Shown here: piece after piece, positions 27,003 through 35,854 of the stretch
Layout: every line of letters starts with the position of its first letter
Position numbering within the stretch: position 1 is the stretch's first letter
Assembly: GCF_000952685.1 (NCBI RefSeq)
Contig: NZ_JYHV01000037.1
Span: 704,689-768,688, forward strand
DNA: 64,000 nucleotides
Source: Stutzerimonas stutzeri
Lineage (GTDB): Bacteria; Pseudomonadota; Gammaproteobacteria; Pseudomonadales; Pseudomonadaceae
Direction of reading: 5' to 3'
The notes under the pieces: model-generated
What the model was told of the DNA's origin: nothing
Database searches by the model: none
What the model saw: only the letters and a program-made list of their open reading frames with translations
Program-made: the position numbers and the translations under genes

Positions 27003-27565
27003 TGTCATCCCTGCGTCAATGGCTCCGCGACGCTAGCGCGCCGCTGCACCAGCGAGTCGATACGGCCTTCTCCCGCTTCGACCTGAGCGAACGCCAGGAT
27101 TACGAACTTTTTCTGCGTGCACACGCTGCGGCGCTGTTCGCCCTGGAAACGGCACTCGAACAGGGCCCGATAGCACAACTGCTGAATGATTGGCCCGAAC
27201 GGCGCCGCAGCGCGGCGTTACGGCAAGACCTGCAGGCGCTGCAGATCGCCCTACCAGCAGCGCTGAGTGTCCAACCGGGCAGCGACGAAGGCTGGTACTG
27301 GGGGGTCGTCTATGTGCTGGAAGGCTCGCGGCTCGGTGGCCGGGTGCTGTCCCAGCGTGTCCGCGCCGGCGGCTCGGGCAGTCCACTGCACTACCTCGCT
27401 CATGGCGAAGGCATTCCGTTGTGGCCGCGTTTTCTGGCGCAATTCGAGCAACGAGCAACGCGCGTCGACCGCGGCCAACTGCTGCTCGGGACCCAGCTGG
27501 CATTCGGCCGGTTTCTCCGGGCCGCCGAGTACGAATTGCAAGCGACCGCCTCGCCATCGCCTTAG
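27002..27565 (+). CDS. bphO: Haem oxygenase BphO
   Basis: 187 residues, haem oxygenase fold. His16 in APLHQRVD is the expected proximal haem ligand and GSRLGGRVLSQRV is the distal-helix glycine-rich motif. It opens haem to biliverdin, the chromophore of the phytochrome encoded three genes upstream. Translationally coupled to the hybrid kinase (TGATG). In most bacteria bphO directly flanks bphP; here two signalling genes come between. Confidence 0.94.
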   Translation: MSSLRQWLRDASAPLHQRVDTAFSRFDLSERQDYELFLRAHAAALFALETALEQGPIAQLLNDWPERRRSAALRQDLQALQIALPAALSVQPGSDEGWYWGVVYVLEGSRLGGRVLSQRVRAGGSGSPLHYLAHGEGIPLWPRFLAQFEQRATRVDRGQLLLGTQLAFGRFLRAAEYELQATASPSP

Positions 27566-27727
27566 CGCCGTCCGGCCATTTCTTCTTCACCTTCCCAACG
27601 ATCGCTCCCTATGGGCGCAACGGCGAACCTGGTCCGGCTATGCGAGTCTCAACACGCAGCATTCACCGTTTCGTTAGCCAGAAACGGCCAGCAGCCAACT
27701 CGATATCGCAGCCCACCAGGGGGGTTC

Positions 27728-29068
27728 ATGGACAAGGCAGATCGTGCCGGTTTCGTTGTATTCATCCTTGCCATTGCCTTCATCGCCTTTGTGGGTGGCG
27801 CGTTGGTCACGCTTTCGCAGAGCTTTCCTTATCGCTATCTGAACGACGCCTACAAGGCGGCTCACGCGGCGCTGGCCCAGCTCACCGAAACCGATCTCTA
27901 CACCGAGACGCATCTATGGCGACAAGCACGGCGCCAGGAGCGGGGCGTAACCATTCATGATGCGCAGGGCGCGTTCGAGGGGCTGACGGTCTACACCTCA
28001 GGCGATGGCAGTTACGCCAACCTGATGGATATGCAGGGCAAGGTGATTCACCGCTGGCAGCTGCCCTATCGCGAGATCTGGAAACAGAGCCCGGCCGGCC
28101 GCACCCCAAGGCCGGAAGACAGAATTTACTGGGACAAGGTTCGCCTGCTGCCCAACGGCGATTTGCTGGTGGTGATCACCGCCGATAACGACACGCCTTG
28201 GGGCTACGGCCTGATCCGCATCGATCGCGACTCCAAGCTGGTCTGGGCTTACCACGGCGCTGCCCATCACGACCTGCACCTGACGCCGGACGGTCGGGTG
28301 GTCACCCTCACCCATGACTTCAGCGAGGAAGATATCCCCGGCCTGCAGGGTCTCCAACGCCCTTGGCTGGATGATTTTCTGGTGACCCTGGATCTGGAAA
28401 GCGGCAAAGAGTTGAGCAAGGTATCGCTGTCCCAGGCCTTTCTCGAGTCGCGCTTCGCCGAGCCGCTGTACCAGACGCCCAGCTACGCCACCGGCGATCC
28501 GCTGCATGCCAACAGCGTGCACTTTCTCGACGACCGGCAAACCGCTGCCTTCGCCCCAGCCAAGGGCCGACCGGGGCAGGTGCTCGTCTCGTTCCGCAAC
28601 CTCAGCACCATCGCGTTGGTCGACCCACAACAGGGCGTCGCAACCTGGGCCACCACCGGCCCCTGGCTGGTCCAGCACGATGCCCGTGTGCTGCCGAACG
28701 GAAATATGACCCTCTTCGACAATGCGGCCAACTATCGGGAGGCGAATATTTCCCGGGTGCTGGAAGTGAACCCGGGCACCCATGAAGTGGTCTGGAGTTA
28801 CGAAGGAAACGATGAGCAACCCTTTGAAAGTTACGTCCGCAGCTCTGCGGAAACACTGCCCAACGGCAACCGCTTGATCACCGAATCCGATGGCGGGCGC
28901 CTGTTTGAGGTCACTCAGGAAGGGAACATCGTCTGGGAGTTCATCAACCCGGTTCGGGGCGGTGATAACGAAGCCTTTATCCCCATCGTCTCATCTGGGC
29001 AACGGATCGCTTACGAAACGCTCGACGCGACATTCCGCGCCGTTATCGATCAGTCGCTGAACAGGTGA
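27728..29068 (+). CDS. Membrane-anchored arylsulfotransferase (ASST)-like beta-propeller protein
   Basis: 446 residues, ATG preceded by AGGGGGG. One N-terminal membrane helix (residues 8-30, FVVFILAIAFIAFVGGALV) anchors a periplasmic domain made of repeated LLPNGDLLVV / LTPDGRVV / VLPNGNMTLFDN / TLPNGNRLITES blades. Histidines at blade starts (HHDLHL, DPLHANSVHFL, LVQHDARVL) match where ASST enzymes keep their catalytic residues. ASST enzymes move sulfate between phenolic compounds without PAPS; relatives may have lost this. First gene of the five-gene cassette with a PAPS sulfotransferase and APS kinase. The family is fairly sure; the reaction is not. Confidence 0.82.
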   Translation: MDKADRAGFVVFILAIAFIAFVGGALVTLSQSFPYRYLNDAYKAAHAALAQLTETDLYTETHLWRQARRQERGVTIHDAQGAFEGLTVYTSGDGSYANLMDMQGKVIHRWQLPYREIWKQSPAGRTPRPEDRIYWDKVRLLPNGDLLVVITADNDTPWGYGLIRIDRDSKLVWAYHGAAHHDLHLTPDGRVVTLTHDFSEEDIPGLQGLQRPWLDDFLVTLDLESGKELSKVSLSQAFLESRFAEPLYQTPSYATGDPLHANSVHFLDDRQTAAFAPAKGRPGQVLVSFRNLSTIALVDPQQGVATWATTGPWLVQHDARVLPNGNMTLFDNAANYREANISRVLEVNPGTHEVVWSYEGNDEQPFESYVRSSAETLPNGNRLITESDGGRLFEVTQEGNIVWEFINPVRGGDNEAFIPIVSSGQRIAYETLDATFRAVIDQSLNR

Positions 29069-29073
29069 ATGAC

Positions 29074-29364
29074 ATGAATTCACGGCACATCCGAAACAGC
29101 ATGAATTTTCTTATCGTGACGGCCGCCGCGCTGCCGCTGGTTGCTAACGCCTATGTCGGTCCAGGCGCTGGGCTGGGGCTCCTGACGGCGCTGTGGGGTC
29201 TGTTGGCGGCAGCCGGAGTCGCGGTCTTCTACGTAGTGATGTGGCCGATCCGCCGCATGCGCCGGCGGCGCAAGGCCGAACAGGCCGCCGCTACGGCGCG
29301 CACTGAGGGAGCCGCGCACCCCACCATCGAGCCTGAACGTAGCCGGGATTCCACGCACTCCTGA
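29074..29364 (+). CDS. Small membrane protein with YVGPGAG motif
   Basis: 96 residues. A hydrophobic N-terminus that could be a signal peptide (NFLIVTAAALPLVANA) is followed by YVGPGAGLGLLTALWG, a membrane helix, and a basic WPIRRMRRRRKAE segment. A GTG at 29065 overlapping the previous stop and an ATG at 29101 are other possible starts; 29074 has AGGTGA at suitable distance. Short proteins with a YxGPGAG motif occur near sulfatase and polysaccharide genes (recalled, not checked). Function unknown. Confidence 0.72.
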   Translation: MNSRHIRNSMNFLIVTAAALPLVANAYVGPGAGLGLLTALWGLLAAAGVAVFYVVMWPIRRMRRRRKAEQAAATARTEGAAHPTIEPERSRDSTHS

Positions 29365-29444
29365 CCCGGCTTGCCGAGCCAGGGCAACGCCTGGAAGGCC
29401 GGCCGACATAGCAGCCAAGCGGCTGGTTGATTGGGAGGATTGTC

Positions 29445-30161
29445 ATGGGAATTCTGGATCTGCCCGGACCGCTATTCGCCGCGATTGACAGCCTGATGGC
29501 TGCGCTGATGCCCGCTGGTGCACGCTTGGTCATCTGGGCCATCATGGCCGGCGCCGGCACTCTGCTGCTGTATCGGCTGATCTCGCCCCAGGCACGGATC
29601 GGGCAGGCCAAGCGAGACGCTCGCGAAGCCCGACGTCGACTGAACGAGTTCGACGGCGAATTCGCCGAGGCCGGTCCCTTGATCCGGGGTCAGTTCAGCG
29701 CTGCCTTTCGCCATCTTGGCCTGGTGCTGATCCCTACCCTACTCTCCATGTTGCCGCTACTCGCGCTGCTGACCTGGATCGATCATACCTACAGCTACGA
29801 TTTTCCGGACCGAGACGATCCCCCGGTGATGATGGTCGAACCCGAACCCGATTTCGCTGAATGGATCGCCGACAGCGACATACCGCTGGTCCGCATCGGC
29901 GTTGCCGGCAGCGAACTGGTGGAAATCGCCTTAACCGCACCGATCCCAGTGATCGAGCGGCGCCAGTGGTGGAACTGGCTGGTCGCCAACCCCCTTGGCT
30001 ATCTGTCCGGCGAAACCGGCCTGGAGCGCGTCAGCATTGACCTGCCACAGCGCGCCTACCTGCCTTTCGGCCCCCCCTGGATGCGCTCCTGGCTGGCCAT
30101 TCTGCTACCAACCATGGTGCTGGTGTCATTGCTCACCTATCGCTGGGCGCGCGTGGAATGA
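29445..30161 (+). CDS. Polytopic membrane protein with a helix - coiled coil - two-helix layout
   Basis: 238 residues, ATG after a GGGAGG site. Helix 1 at 20-45 (LVIWAIMAGAGTLLLYRLI), a charged coiled-coil stretch (50-75, QAKRDAREARRRLNEF), a helix pair at 90-115 (HLGLVLIPTLLSMLPLLALL), a periplasmic-looking domain with Trp-rich WWNWLVANPLGYL, and a last helix near 215-235. The first half resembles DUF106/EMC3-type members of the Oxa1 insertase superfamily; this rests on layout and local sequence only. Its stop overlaps the sulfotransferase start (ATGA). Confidence 0.7.
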   Translation: MGILDLPGPLFAAIDSLMAALMPAGARLVIWAIMAGAGTLLLYRLISPQARIGQAKRDAREARRRLNEFDGEFAEAGPLIRGQFSAAFRHLGLVLIPTLLSMLPLLALLTWIDHTYSYDFPDRDDPPVMMVEPEPDFAEWIADSDIPLVRIGVAGSELVEIALTAPIPVIERRQWWNWLVANPLGYLSGETGLERVSIDLPQRAYLPFGPPWMRSWLAILLPTMVLVSLLTYRWARVE

Positions 30162-31315
30162 ACGATCTGAACGTCGCCAACATCAAGCACGAGACGCGCG
30201 ATCCCGGTTTCACGGTACCGACCTGGATGCACCTGCTCAGCGGTTGGATCCATCGCAATCCGCAACTCTGGATCCGGCTCGGTAATCTGGAGACCAAGGC
30301 GGTCGCCGACGCCATTGAGGATGTGCGGGTGGATCGGCCGATCTTTATCGCCGGACTGGCTCGTTCAGGCACCACCGTGTTGCTCGAGCAGCTGGCTACG
30401 CACCCGCAGGTGACCAGCCATCGCTATATCGACTATCCGCCGGTACTGACGCCCTATTGGTGGAACCGCTGGCTGGAAATGGTGCCACGTGCGACCGAAG
30501 TCGCCAGGGAGCGTGCGCACCAGGACGGCATCAGCATCACCTCGCAGAGTCCGGAAGCCTTCGAGGAGGTTCTCTGGATGGCGTTTTTCCCCGACGCTCA
30601 CGATCCGGATCAAAGCTCGGTCATGGGGCGGCAACACGTCCATCCCGAGTTCGAGCGCTTCTACGCGGAGCACCTGCGCAAGCTGTTGGCCGTGCGTAAA
30701 CGCCAGCGCTATGTCGCCAAGGGAAACTACAATCTGGTCCGGCTGGGATACCTACATCGTCTCTATCCCGAAGCCCGCTTCGTGCTGGCGATCCGCGATC
30801 CGATCTGGCACATCGCTTCGCTGATCAAGCAGCACCGCCTGTTCGTCACCGGCGAGAACGCAGAGCCCAGAGCCCTGGAACACATGCGTAGGGTCGGCCA
30901 CTATGAATTCGGGCTCGACCGGCGGGCGATCAATACCGGCGACACCGCCCTGACCCGCAAGATCACCGAGCTCTGGGCATCGGGACGCGAAGTGGAAGGC
31001 TGGGCGCACTACTGGGCAGCCATCTACAGCTACGTGGCCGATGTGTTGGCGAACGACGAGGCGTTACACCAAGCCTGCCTGATGGTGCGCTACGAAGCCT
31101 TGTGCAGCGACCCGAGGACCACGCTGGCACGGGTTTTCGAACACAGTGACCTGCCCGTCACAGGTGACTGGTTGGACACCGCCGCAGCAGGACTGCACGC
31201 CCCCGGCTATTACCGTCCGACGTTCAGCGACGAGGAGATGGCGCTCATCCAGACCATCACCGGTCCGGTCGCAGCCCGCTTCGGCTACGGCGAAGACGCA
31301 GTTTCCAGAAGATGA
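30158..31315 (+). CDS. PAPS-dependent sulfotransferase
   Basis: 385 residues, cytosolic. The 5'-phosphosulfate loop is [18 protein letters not shown] (62-79). The 3'-phosphate side is likely in [14 protein letters not shown] followed by [17 protein letters not shown]. It should transfer sulfate from PAPS to a hydroxyl or amino acceptor. The length and motif form fit the broad 'sulfotransferase family' acting on carbohydrates or lipids more than small arylsulfotransferases. Coupled by ATGA overlaps to the membrane protein upstream and to the APS kinase downstream, which would supply its donor. Confidence 0.9.
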   Translation: MNDLNVANIKHETRDPGFTVPTWMHLLSGWIHRNPQLWIRLGNLETKAVADAIEDVRVDRPIFIAGLARSGTTVLLEQLATHPQVTSHRYIDYPPVLTPYWWNRWLEMVPRATEVARERAHQDGISITSQSPEAFEEVLWMAFFPDAHDPDQSSVMGRQHVHPEFERFYAEHLRKLLAVRKRQRYVAKGNYNLVRLGYLHRLYPEARFVLAIRDPIWHIASLIKQHRLFVTGENAEPRALEHMRRVGHYEFGLDRRAINTGDTALTRKITELWASGREVEGWAHYWAAIYSYVADVLANDEALHQACLMVRYEALCSDPRTTLARVFEHSDLPVTGDWLDTAAAGLHAPGYYRPTFSDEEMALIQTITGPVAARFGYGEDAVSRR

Positions 31316-32007
31316 CTCAGCCCATTGAAGAGGTCCCCATGGCACATACCGGCGCCCCGCTGCACCAGGCCGAGCCGCCTGGCATCGAGGAAATCCCGCG
31401 GGTTGGCGCGAAGCCGGATGCGCATCTTTATCGGCATGCGATGACGGTGGACAAGGCCGCACGAGCCGCAATCAACGGTCAGAAGCCGTGTGTCCTGTGG
31501 TTCACCGGATTGTCGGGAGCGGGCAAATCGACAGTGGCGGACTTGGTCGAACAGCAGCTGCACGCTCTGGGCAAACGCACCATGATTTTGGATGGTGACA
31601 ACGTGCGCCATGGGCTCAACCGCGATCTCGGCTTCAGCGACGCCGATCGAATCGAAAACATTCGCCGAGTGGGAGAAGTTGCACGGCTGATGGTGGATGC
31701 CGGGCTGATCGTGCTGGTCAGCTTCATCTCGCCGTTCCGCAGTGAACGGCAGATGGTGCGCACGTTGATGGAGCCGAGCGAATTTCTCGAGATTTTCGTC
31801 GACGCCTCGCTCGAAATCTGCGAAGCGCGCGATCCCAAGGGCCTGTACCGCAAGGCGAGGGCCGGCCAGTTGCCTAACTTCACCGGCATCGACAGCCGTT
31901 ACGAGCCGCCGAGCGCGCCCGAGTTGCGCCTGCCAGCGGGCGAAGCGTCACCCGAGGTGCTCGCCGAACAGGTCATGGCGCTGCTACGCGCGCGCGCCAT
32001 GCTCTGA
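31312..32007 (+). CDS. cysC: Stand-alone adenylylsulfate (APS) kinase
   Basis: 231 residues. Walker [10 protein letters not shown] at 66-74, the substrate region [16 protein letters not shown], the [10 protein letters not shown] motif and [19 protein letters not shown] are all diagnostic. It phosphorylates APS to PAPS. An extra N-terminal stretch of roughly 45 residues precedes the kinase. An in-frame ATG at 31339 with AGAGG is an alternative start. Pseudomonads usually make PAPS with the fused CysNC, so a second, separate cysC joined to a sulfotransferase points to dedicated donor supply. Confidence 0.94.
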   Translation: MTQPIEEVPMAHTGAPLHQAEPPGIEEIPRVGAKPDAHLYRHAMTVDKAARAAINGQKPCVLWFTGLSGAGKSTVADLVEQQLHALGKRTMILDGDNVRHGLNRDLGFSDADRIENIRRVGEVARLMVDAGLIVLVSFISPFRSERQMVRTLMEPSEFLEIFVDASLEICEARDPKGLYRKARAGQLPNFTGIDSRYEPPSAPELRLPAGEASPEVLAEQVMALLRARAML

Positions 32008-32012
32008 ACGAA

Positions 32013-32708
32013 TTAGCCCTTCGGCGACTCCGTCTCGTATGCGTCAGTTTCTTCGCCAGCGATCTTTTCGCGTCGAGCCAATTCAGCGGCCGAGGGCGTA
32101 TCTGCCTCGGTGGCGCCCAGCGCTAGCGGGCCGGCTGGTCGATAGGTACTGATGAGGACGCCCTTCGGCGTGCTGTGCGTGTCGACAAGGGTAAGGCTGC
32201 GCGGCGGCACACCCTGTTCGAATAGCCGTTTTCCTCCGCCGAGCATCAGCGGGAAGATCCAGAGGCGGTATTCATCGATGAGCTCGGCGGCGATCAACGA
32301 TTGCAGCAGTTCACCGCTACCCCAGATATGTACCTCAGGCCCTTCCGTTGCTTTCAGCCGGCGGATCCCAGCCATGACATCGCAGTTTATGACCAGCGAA
32401 TTGTTCCACTCGAGTTTTTCCAGGCTGCAGGTGGCGACGTATTTGATGGCCTTGTTGAAGGCCGTCGCGATGTAATTGTCGCCAGCGTACGGCCAATATG
32501 CTGCAAAGATTTCATAGGTGCGCCGCCCCAGGAGCATGTCGAACTCACCGGACAGAATCTCGCCGATCGCCTGGCCCAGGGCGTCGTCCCAGAACGGCAT
32601 GACCCAGCCGCCGTGCAGAAACCCGTACCTCGGATCTTCCTCCGGCCCGCCAGGGGCCTGCATGATGCCGTCGAGAGTGACATGGGTGATGGCAATGATC
32701 TTTCTCAT
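32013..32708 (-). CDS. RibD C-terminal/dihydrofolate-reductase-like family protein
   Basis: 231 residues. The reductase-like fold is seen in ITHVTLDGIMQAPGG, LLGRRTYEIFAAYWP, and the nucleotide-binding stretch GPEVHIWGSGELLQSLI. About 40 C-terminal residues beyond the domain are charged and probably disordered. Such proteins are NADPH-dependent reductases of unknown substrate and are not involved in riboflavin synthesis when found alone. It converges on the APS kinase with 5 bases between stops. Confidence 0.88.
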   Translation of the reverse strand: MRKIIAITHVTLDGIMQAPGGPEEDPRYGFLHGGWVMPFWDDALGQAIGEILSGEFDMLLGRRTYEIFAAYWPYAGDNYIATAFNKAIKYVATCSLEKLEWNNSLVINCDVMAGIRRLKATEGPEVHIWGSGELLQSLIAAELIDEYRLWIFPLMLGGGKRLFEQGVPPRSLTLVDTHSTPKGVLISTYRPAGPLALGATEADTPSAAELARREKIAGEETDAYETESPKG

Positions 32709-33143
32709 CAGCTTTCTCCAGTTCCCGTGGTTGCGTTATCCAGAGAACGAACGACGGGTGTCCTCGGTTTTTTGCTTCCGTTTCAGGTGGCGGGATATTC
32801 GTGTGCAAGCGTGCGTGGAGCCCGCCGACGATCCTCAACGACTTTCCCGGTCACTGAATCATCGAATGAGGGCGGCTGAAATCGACACCGCGATGAGCTA
32901 GGGCGCAGCATTGCGCACGCCGGAACCATTCCTTCAGCGAATATTCGATCTGCATGACAACGATGGAGAGTTCGCCGTCGCGGACCGCTTGATGATCATC
33001 GCCGAGGCACTACGCGCCGTTGGGGGTGAGACACGCCGCCCCTAGCGTCAGCATCCGTCTGGCAGAACGGAATGCCGCTGGCCGCCCCGAGCGAGCGTAT
33101 CCCAGGAGGAGAGGATGAGGGAGCTCGCTCGGAACGGCGCCGC
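32709..33143. other. Intergenic region with a possible gene remnant
   Basis: 435 bases between the RibD-like gene and glmS. On the plus strand, 32902-33044 stays open with protein-like composition (FLQRIFDLHDNDGEF, then RLMIIAEALRAVGGE) and ends in TAG, but a TAG sits directly before it in frame and the only start would be TTG at 32911. It may be the tail of a lost gene or a short unrecognised one. The last 30 bases are the expected Tn7 insertion area. No terminator or RNA gene seen. Confidence 0.4.
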
Positions 33144-33179
33144 TTATTCCACCGTTACGCTCTTGGCCAGGTTGCGGGG
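33117..33179 (-). other. Unoccupied attTn7 site at the 3' end of glmS
   Basis: The last codons of glmS keep the TnsD-recognised sequence (CGCAACCTGGCCAAGAGCG on the minus strand). Tn7-type elements insert about 25 bases past the stop, near 33119. No Tn7 end or transposition gene is present in the 435 bases beyond, so the site is empty. Confidence 0.75.
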
Positions 33180-34994
33180 CTGATCGACATCGGTGCCGCG
33201 CAGTACCGCGACGTAATAGGACAACAGCTGCAACGGCAGGGTATAGAGAATCGGCGCCAGTACGTCGTGTATGTGCGGCATGCTGACAATGAAGGTGCCC
33301 TCGCCGTTTTCGATGCCCGCTTCCCGGTCAGCAAAAACGATCAGCTCGCCGCCGCGCGCGCGCACTTCCTGCAGATTGGATTTGAGTTTTTCCAGCAGCT
33401 CGTTGTTCGGCGCCACGGTGACCACCGGCATATCGGCGTCTACCAGCGCCAGCGGGCCATGCTTGAGTTCGCCGGCCGGATAGGCCTCGGCATGGATATA
33501 GGAGATTTCCTTGAGCTTGAGCGCCCCCTCCATCGCCACCGGGTATTGCGCACCGCGTCCGAGAAATAACGTGTGGTGCTTCTCGGCAAAGTGTTCGGAA
33601 ATCTTTTCCACGGTGGTGTCCATGGCGAGCGCCTCGCCCAGACGCGTCGGCAGACGGCGCAGCTCATCGATCAATTCCGCCTCCAGCGCCGGTGCCAGGG
33701 TGCCGCGTACCTGGCCCAATGACAGGGTCAGCAGCAGCAGGCCGACCAACTGGGTGGTGAACGCCTTGGTGGACGCCACGCCGATTTCCGGCCCGGCCTG
33801 GGTCAGCAGGGTGAGATCGGATTCGCGCACCAGCGAACTGATACCGACGTTGCAGATCGCCAGGCTGGCGAGGTAACGGCCCTCCTCGGCCGTACGCGCC
33901 TTGGCGTTGCGCAGCGCCGCGAGGGAGTCGGCTGTCTCACCGGACTGGGAGATGGTCACGAACAGCGTGTCGGGCTGAACCACCACTTTGCGGTAGCGAA
34001 ACTCGCTGGCCACTTCGACCTGGCAGGGGATGCCGGCCAGCTCTTCCAGCCAGTAACGTGCAACCATGCCGGCATGGTAGCTGGTGCCGCAAGCGACGAT
34101 CTGCACGTTGCGCACCTTGGCGAACAGCTCGGCGGCCTGCGGACCGAAGGCCTGCACCAGCACCTGATGATCGCCCAGCCGGCCTTCGAGCGTGCGTTGC
34201 ACGACCTTGGGCTGTTCGTGGATCTCCTTGAGCATGAAGTGACGGTACTCGCCCTTGTCCGCCGCTTCGGCGCCCTCGTGGTACTGCACGCTTTCGCGTT
34301 CAACGGGCTGACCTCCGACGTCCCAGATATGCACGCTGTCGCGACGGATTTCGGCGATGTCGCCTTCTTCCAAATACATGAAACGGTCAGTCACCTGACG
34401 CAAGGCCAGCTGATCAGAGGCAAGGAAGTTCTCGCCCATGCCCAAGCCGATCACCAGCGGACTGCCACTGCGGGCCGCCAGCAGGCGGTCGGGCTGCTTG
34501 GCGCTGACCACGGCCAGGCCATAGGCACCATGCAGCTCCTTGACCGCCGCCTTGAGCGCGACCGTCAGATCGCCGAACTCATCGAGCTTGTGGCGCAGCA
34601 GATGCACGATGACTTCGGTATCGGTATCGGAAACGAACACATAACCCAACGCCCTCAGTTGGTGGCGCAGGGCTTCGTGGTTTTCGATGATCCCGTTGTG
34701 CACCACCGCCAGGTCTTCGCCAGAGAAATGCGGATGTGCATTACGCTCACAGGGCGCCCCGTGGGTGGCCCAACGGGTGTGTGCAATACCCAGCCGACCG
34801 GCGAGCGGCGCCTGTTGTTGCGCCAGCTCAAGCTCGGCAACCTTGCCGGAGCGGCGCAGGCGATTCAGCTGACCGCTGGCATCCAGCACGGCAACGCCAG
34901 CGCTGTCATAACCTCGATACTCGAGGCGCTTGAGGCCTTCGAGCAGAATTGCAGTGATGTTGCGTTCAGCGACCGCGCCGACGATGCCACACAT
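33144..34994 (-). CDS. glmS: Glutamine-fructose-6-phosphate aminotransferase (isomerizing)
   Basis: 616 residues. Makes glucosamine-6-phosphate from fructose-6-phosphate and glutamine, the first step to UDP-GlcNAc for peptidoglycan and LPS. The N-terminal glutaminase has Cys2 as nucleophile (MCGIVGAV) and [14 protein letters not shown] and VVHNGIIEN. Two SIS isomerase domains follow (about 290-430 and 460-605; [21 protein letters not shown]), ending in KSVTVE. It starts 2 bases after the glmR stop and so is co-transcribed. Confidence 0.97.
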   Translation of the reverse strand: MCGIVGAVAERNITAILLEGLKRLEYRGYDSAGVAVLDASGQLNRLRRSGKVAELELAQQQAPLAGRLGIAHTRWATHGAPCERNAHPHFSGEDLAVVHNGIIENHEALRHQLRALGYVFVSDTDTEVIVHLLRHKLDEFGDLTVALKAAVKELHGAYGLAVVSAKQPDRLLAARSGSPLVIGLGMGENFLASDQLALRQVTDRFMYLEEGDIAEIRRDSVHIWDVGGQPVERESVQYHEGAEAADKGEYRHFMLKEIHEQPKVVQRTLEGRLGDHQVLVQAFGPQAAELFAKVRNVQIVACGTSYHAGMVARYWLEELAGIPCQVEVASEFRYRKVVVQPDTLFVTISQSGETADSLAALRNAKARTAEEGRYLASLAICNVGISSLVRESDLTLLTQAGPEIGVASTKAFTTQLVGLLLLTLSLGQVRGTLAPALEAELIDELRRLPTRLGEALAMDTTVEKISEHFAEKHHTLFLGRGAQYPVAMEGALKLKEISYIHAEAYPAGELKHGPLALVDADMPVVTVAPNNELLEKLKSNLQEVRARGGELIVFADREAGIENGEGTFIVSMPHIHDVLAPILYTLPLQLLSYYVAVLRGTDVDQPRNLAKSVTVE

Positions 34995-34996
34995 GA

Positions 34997-35779
34997 TCAG
35001 GTCTCCTGAGAAGGTTCGATGGCCGCGCAGATCAGCTTGATGCCGCGGGCCTGAATACTGGATCGCGCCTCGGCAGTGAGGCGTTCGTCCGTGATGAGGG
35101 TGTGGATGTCGCCCCAGGGCAACTCCAGATTGGGTATGCGCCGGCCGATCTTGTCGGATTCGGCGAGCACTATGACTTCGCGAGCCACCTCCGACATGAC
35201 CCGCGAAAGGCCGAGCAATTCATTGAAGGTGGTCGTGCCGCGCTGCAGATCGATGCCGTCCGCGCCGATGAACAACTGATCGAAATCGTAGGAGCGCAGT
35301 ACCTGTTCCGCCACTTGCCCCTGGAACGACTCGGAGTGCGGATCCCAGGTACCGCCGGTCATCAGCAGCGTGGGCTCGTGTTCCAGCTCACGCAGGGCGT
35401 TGGCAACGCCCAGCGAATTGGTCATGACTAGCAGGCCGTGCTTGTGACCCAGCGCGGGGATCATTGCCGCGGTGGTGGTGCCGCTGTCGATGATGATGCG
35501 AGCATGCTCGCGAATGCAGTTAACGGCCGCTCGGGCAATGGCCTGTTTCCAGGGCGAAACAGGCTGTGTGGTGTCGCCGATCAGTTCCTGCGGCAAGGGC
35601 ACCGCACCGCCGTAACGACGCAGCAGCAGACCATTCTTCTCGAGCGCCGCGAGGTCCTTGCGGATGGTGACCTCGGACGTTTCGAAACGCTTGGACAGCT
35701 CATCGACGCTCACCTCACCCTGATCGCTGAGCAAGGCCAGGATGGCGTGACGTCGTTGCGGGGTGTTGCGTTTCGACAT
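34997..35779 (-). CDS. glmR: DeoR-family regulator GlmR, upstream of glmS
   Basis: 260 residues. N-terminal winged helix ([34 protein letters not shown]) and a C-terminal sugar-phosphate sensing domain ([24 protein letters not shown]). A DeoR-type gene in this position was named glmR in P. aeruginosa, where it influences glmS and envelope stress (recalled literature). Palindromic TTTCGA-type sites directly upstream suggest it controls its own operon. Confidence 0.88.
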   Translation of the reverse strand: MSKRNTPQRRHAILALLSDQGEVSVDELSKRFETSEVTIRKDLAALEKNGLLLRRYGGAVPLPQELIGDTTQPVSPWKQAIARAAVNCIREHARIIIDSGTTTAAMIPALGHKHGLLVMTNSLGVANALRELEHEPTLLMTGGTWDPHSESFQGQVAEQVLRSYDFDQLFIGADGIDLQRGTTTFNELLGLSRVMSEVAREVIVLAESDKIGRRIPNLELPWGDIHTLITDERLTAEARSSIQARGIKLICAAIEPSQET

Positions 35780-35786
35780 GCTTAAG

Positions 35787-35818
35787 TTTCGATTCGAAAG
35801 AATATTTCTCGAATCAAA
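35787..35818. promoter_or_regulatory. Tandem palindromes before glmR, likely DeoR-type operators
   Basis: TTTCGATTCGAAA (35787-35799) is a perfect 6-1-6 palindrome. TTTCTCGAATCAAA (about 35805-35818) is an imperfect second copy. Together they also make a GATTCGA/TCGAATC inverted repeat (35791-35797 and 35809-35815). They start 8 bases upstream of the glmR ATG. Confidence 0.55.
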
Positions 35819-35854
35819 ACCTACTCCGCCAAATACGTCAACTCCCGTTTGGCA

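Noticed and set aside
32709..33143. A Tn7-like element or defence island at the glmS 3' end
   Set aside because: Only 435 bases separate glmS from the next gene, with no transposition genes or terminal repeats.
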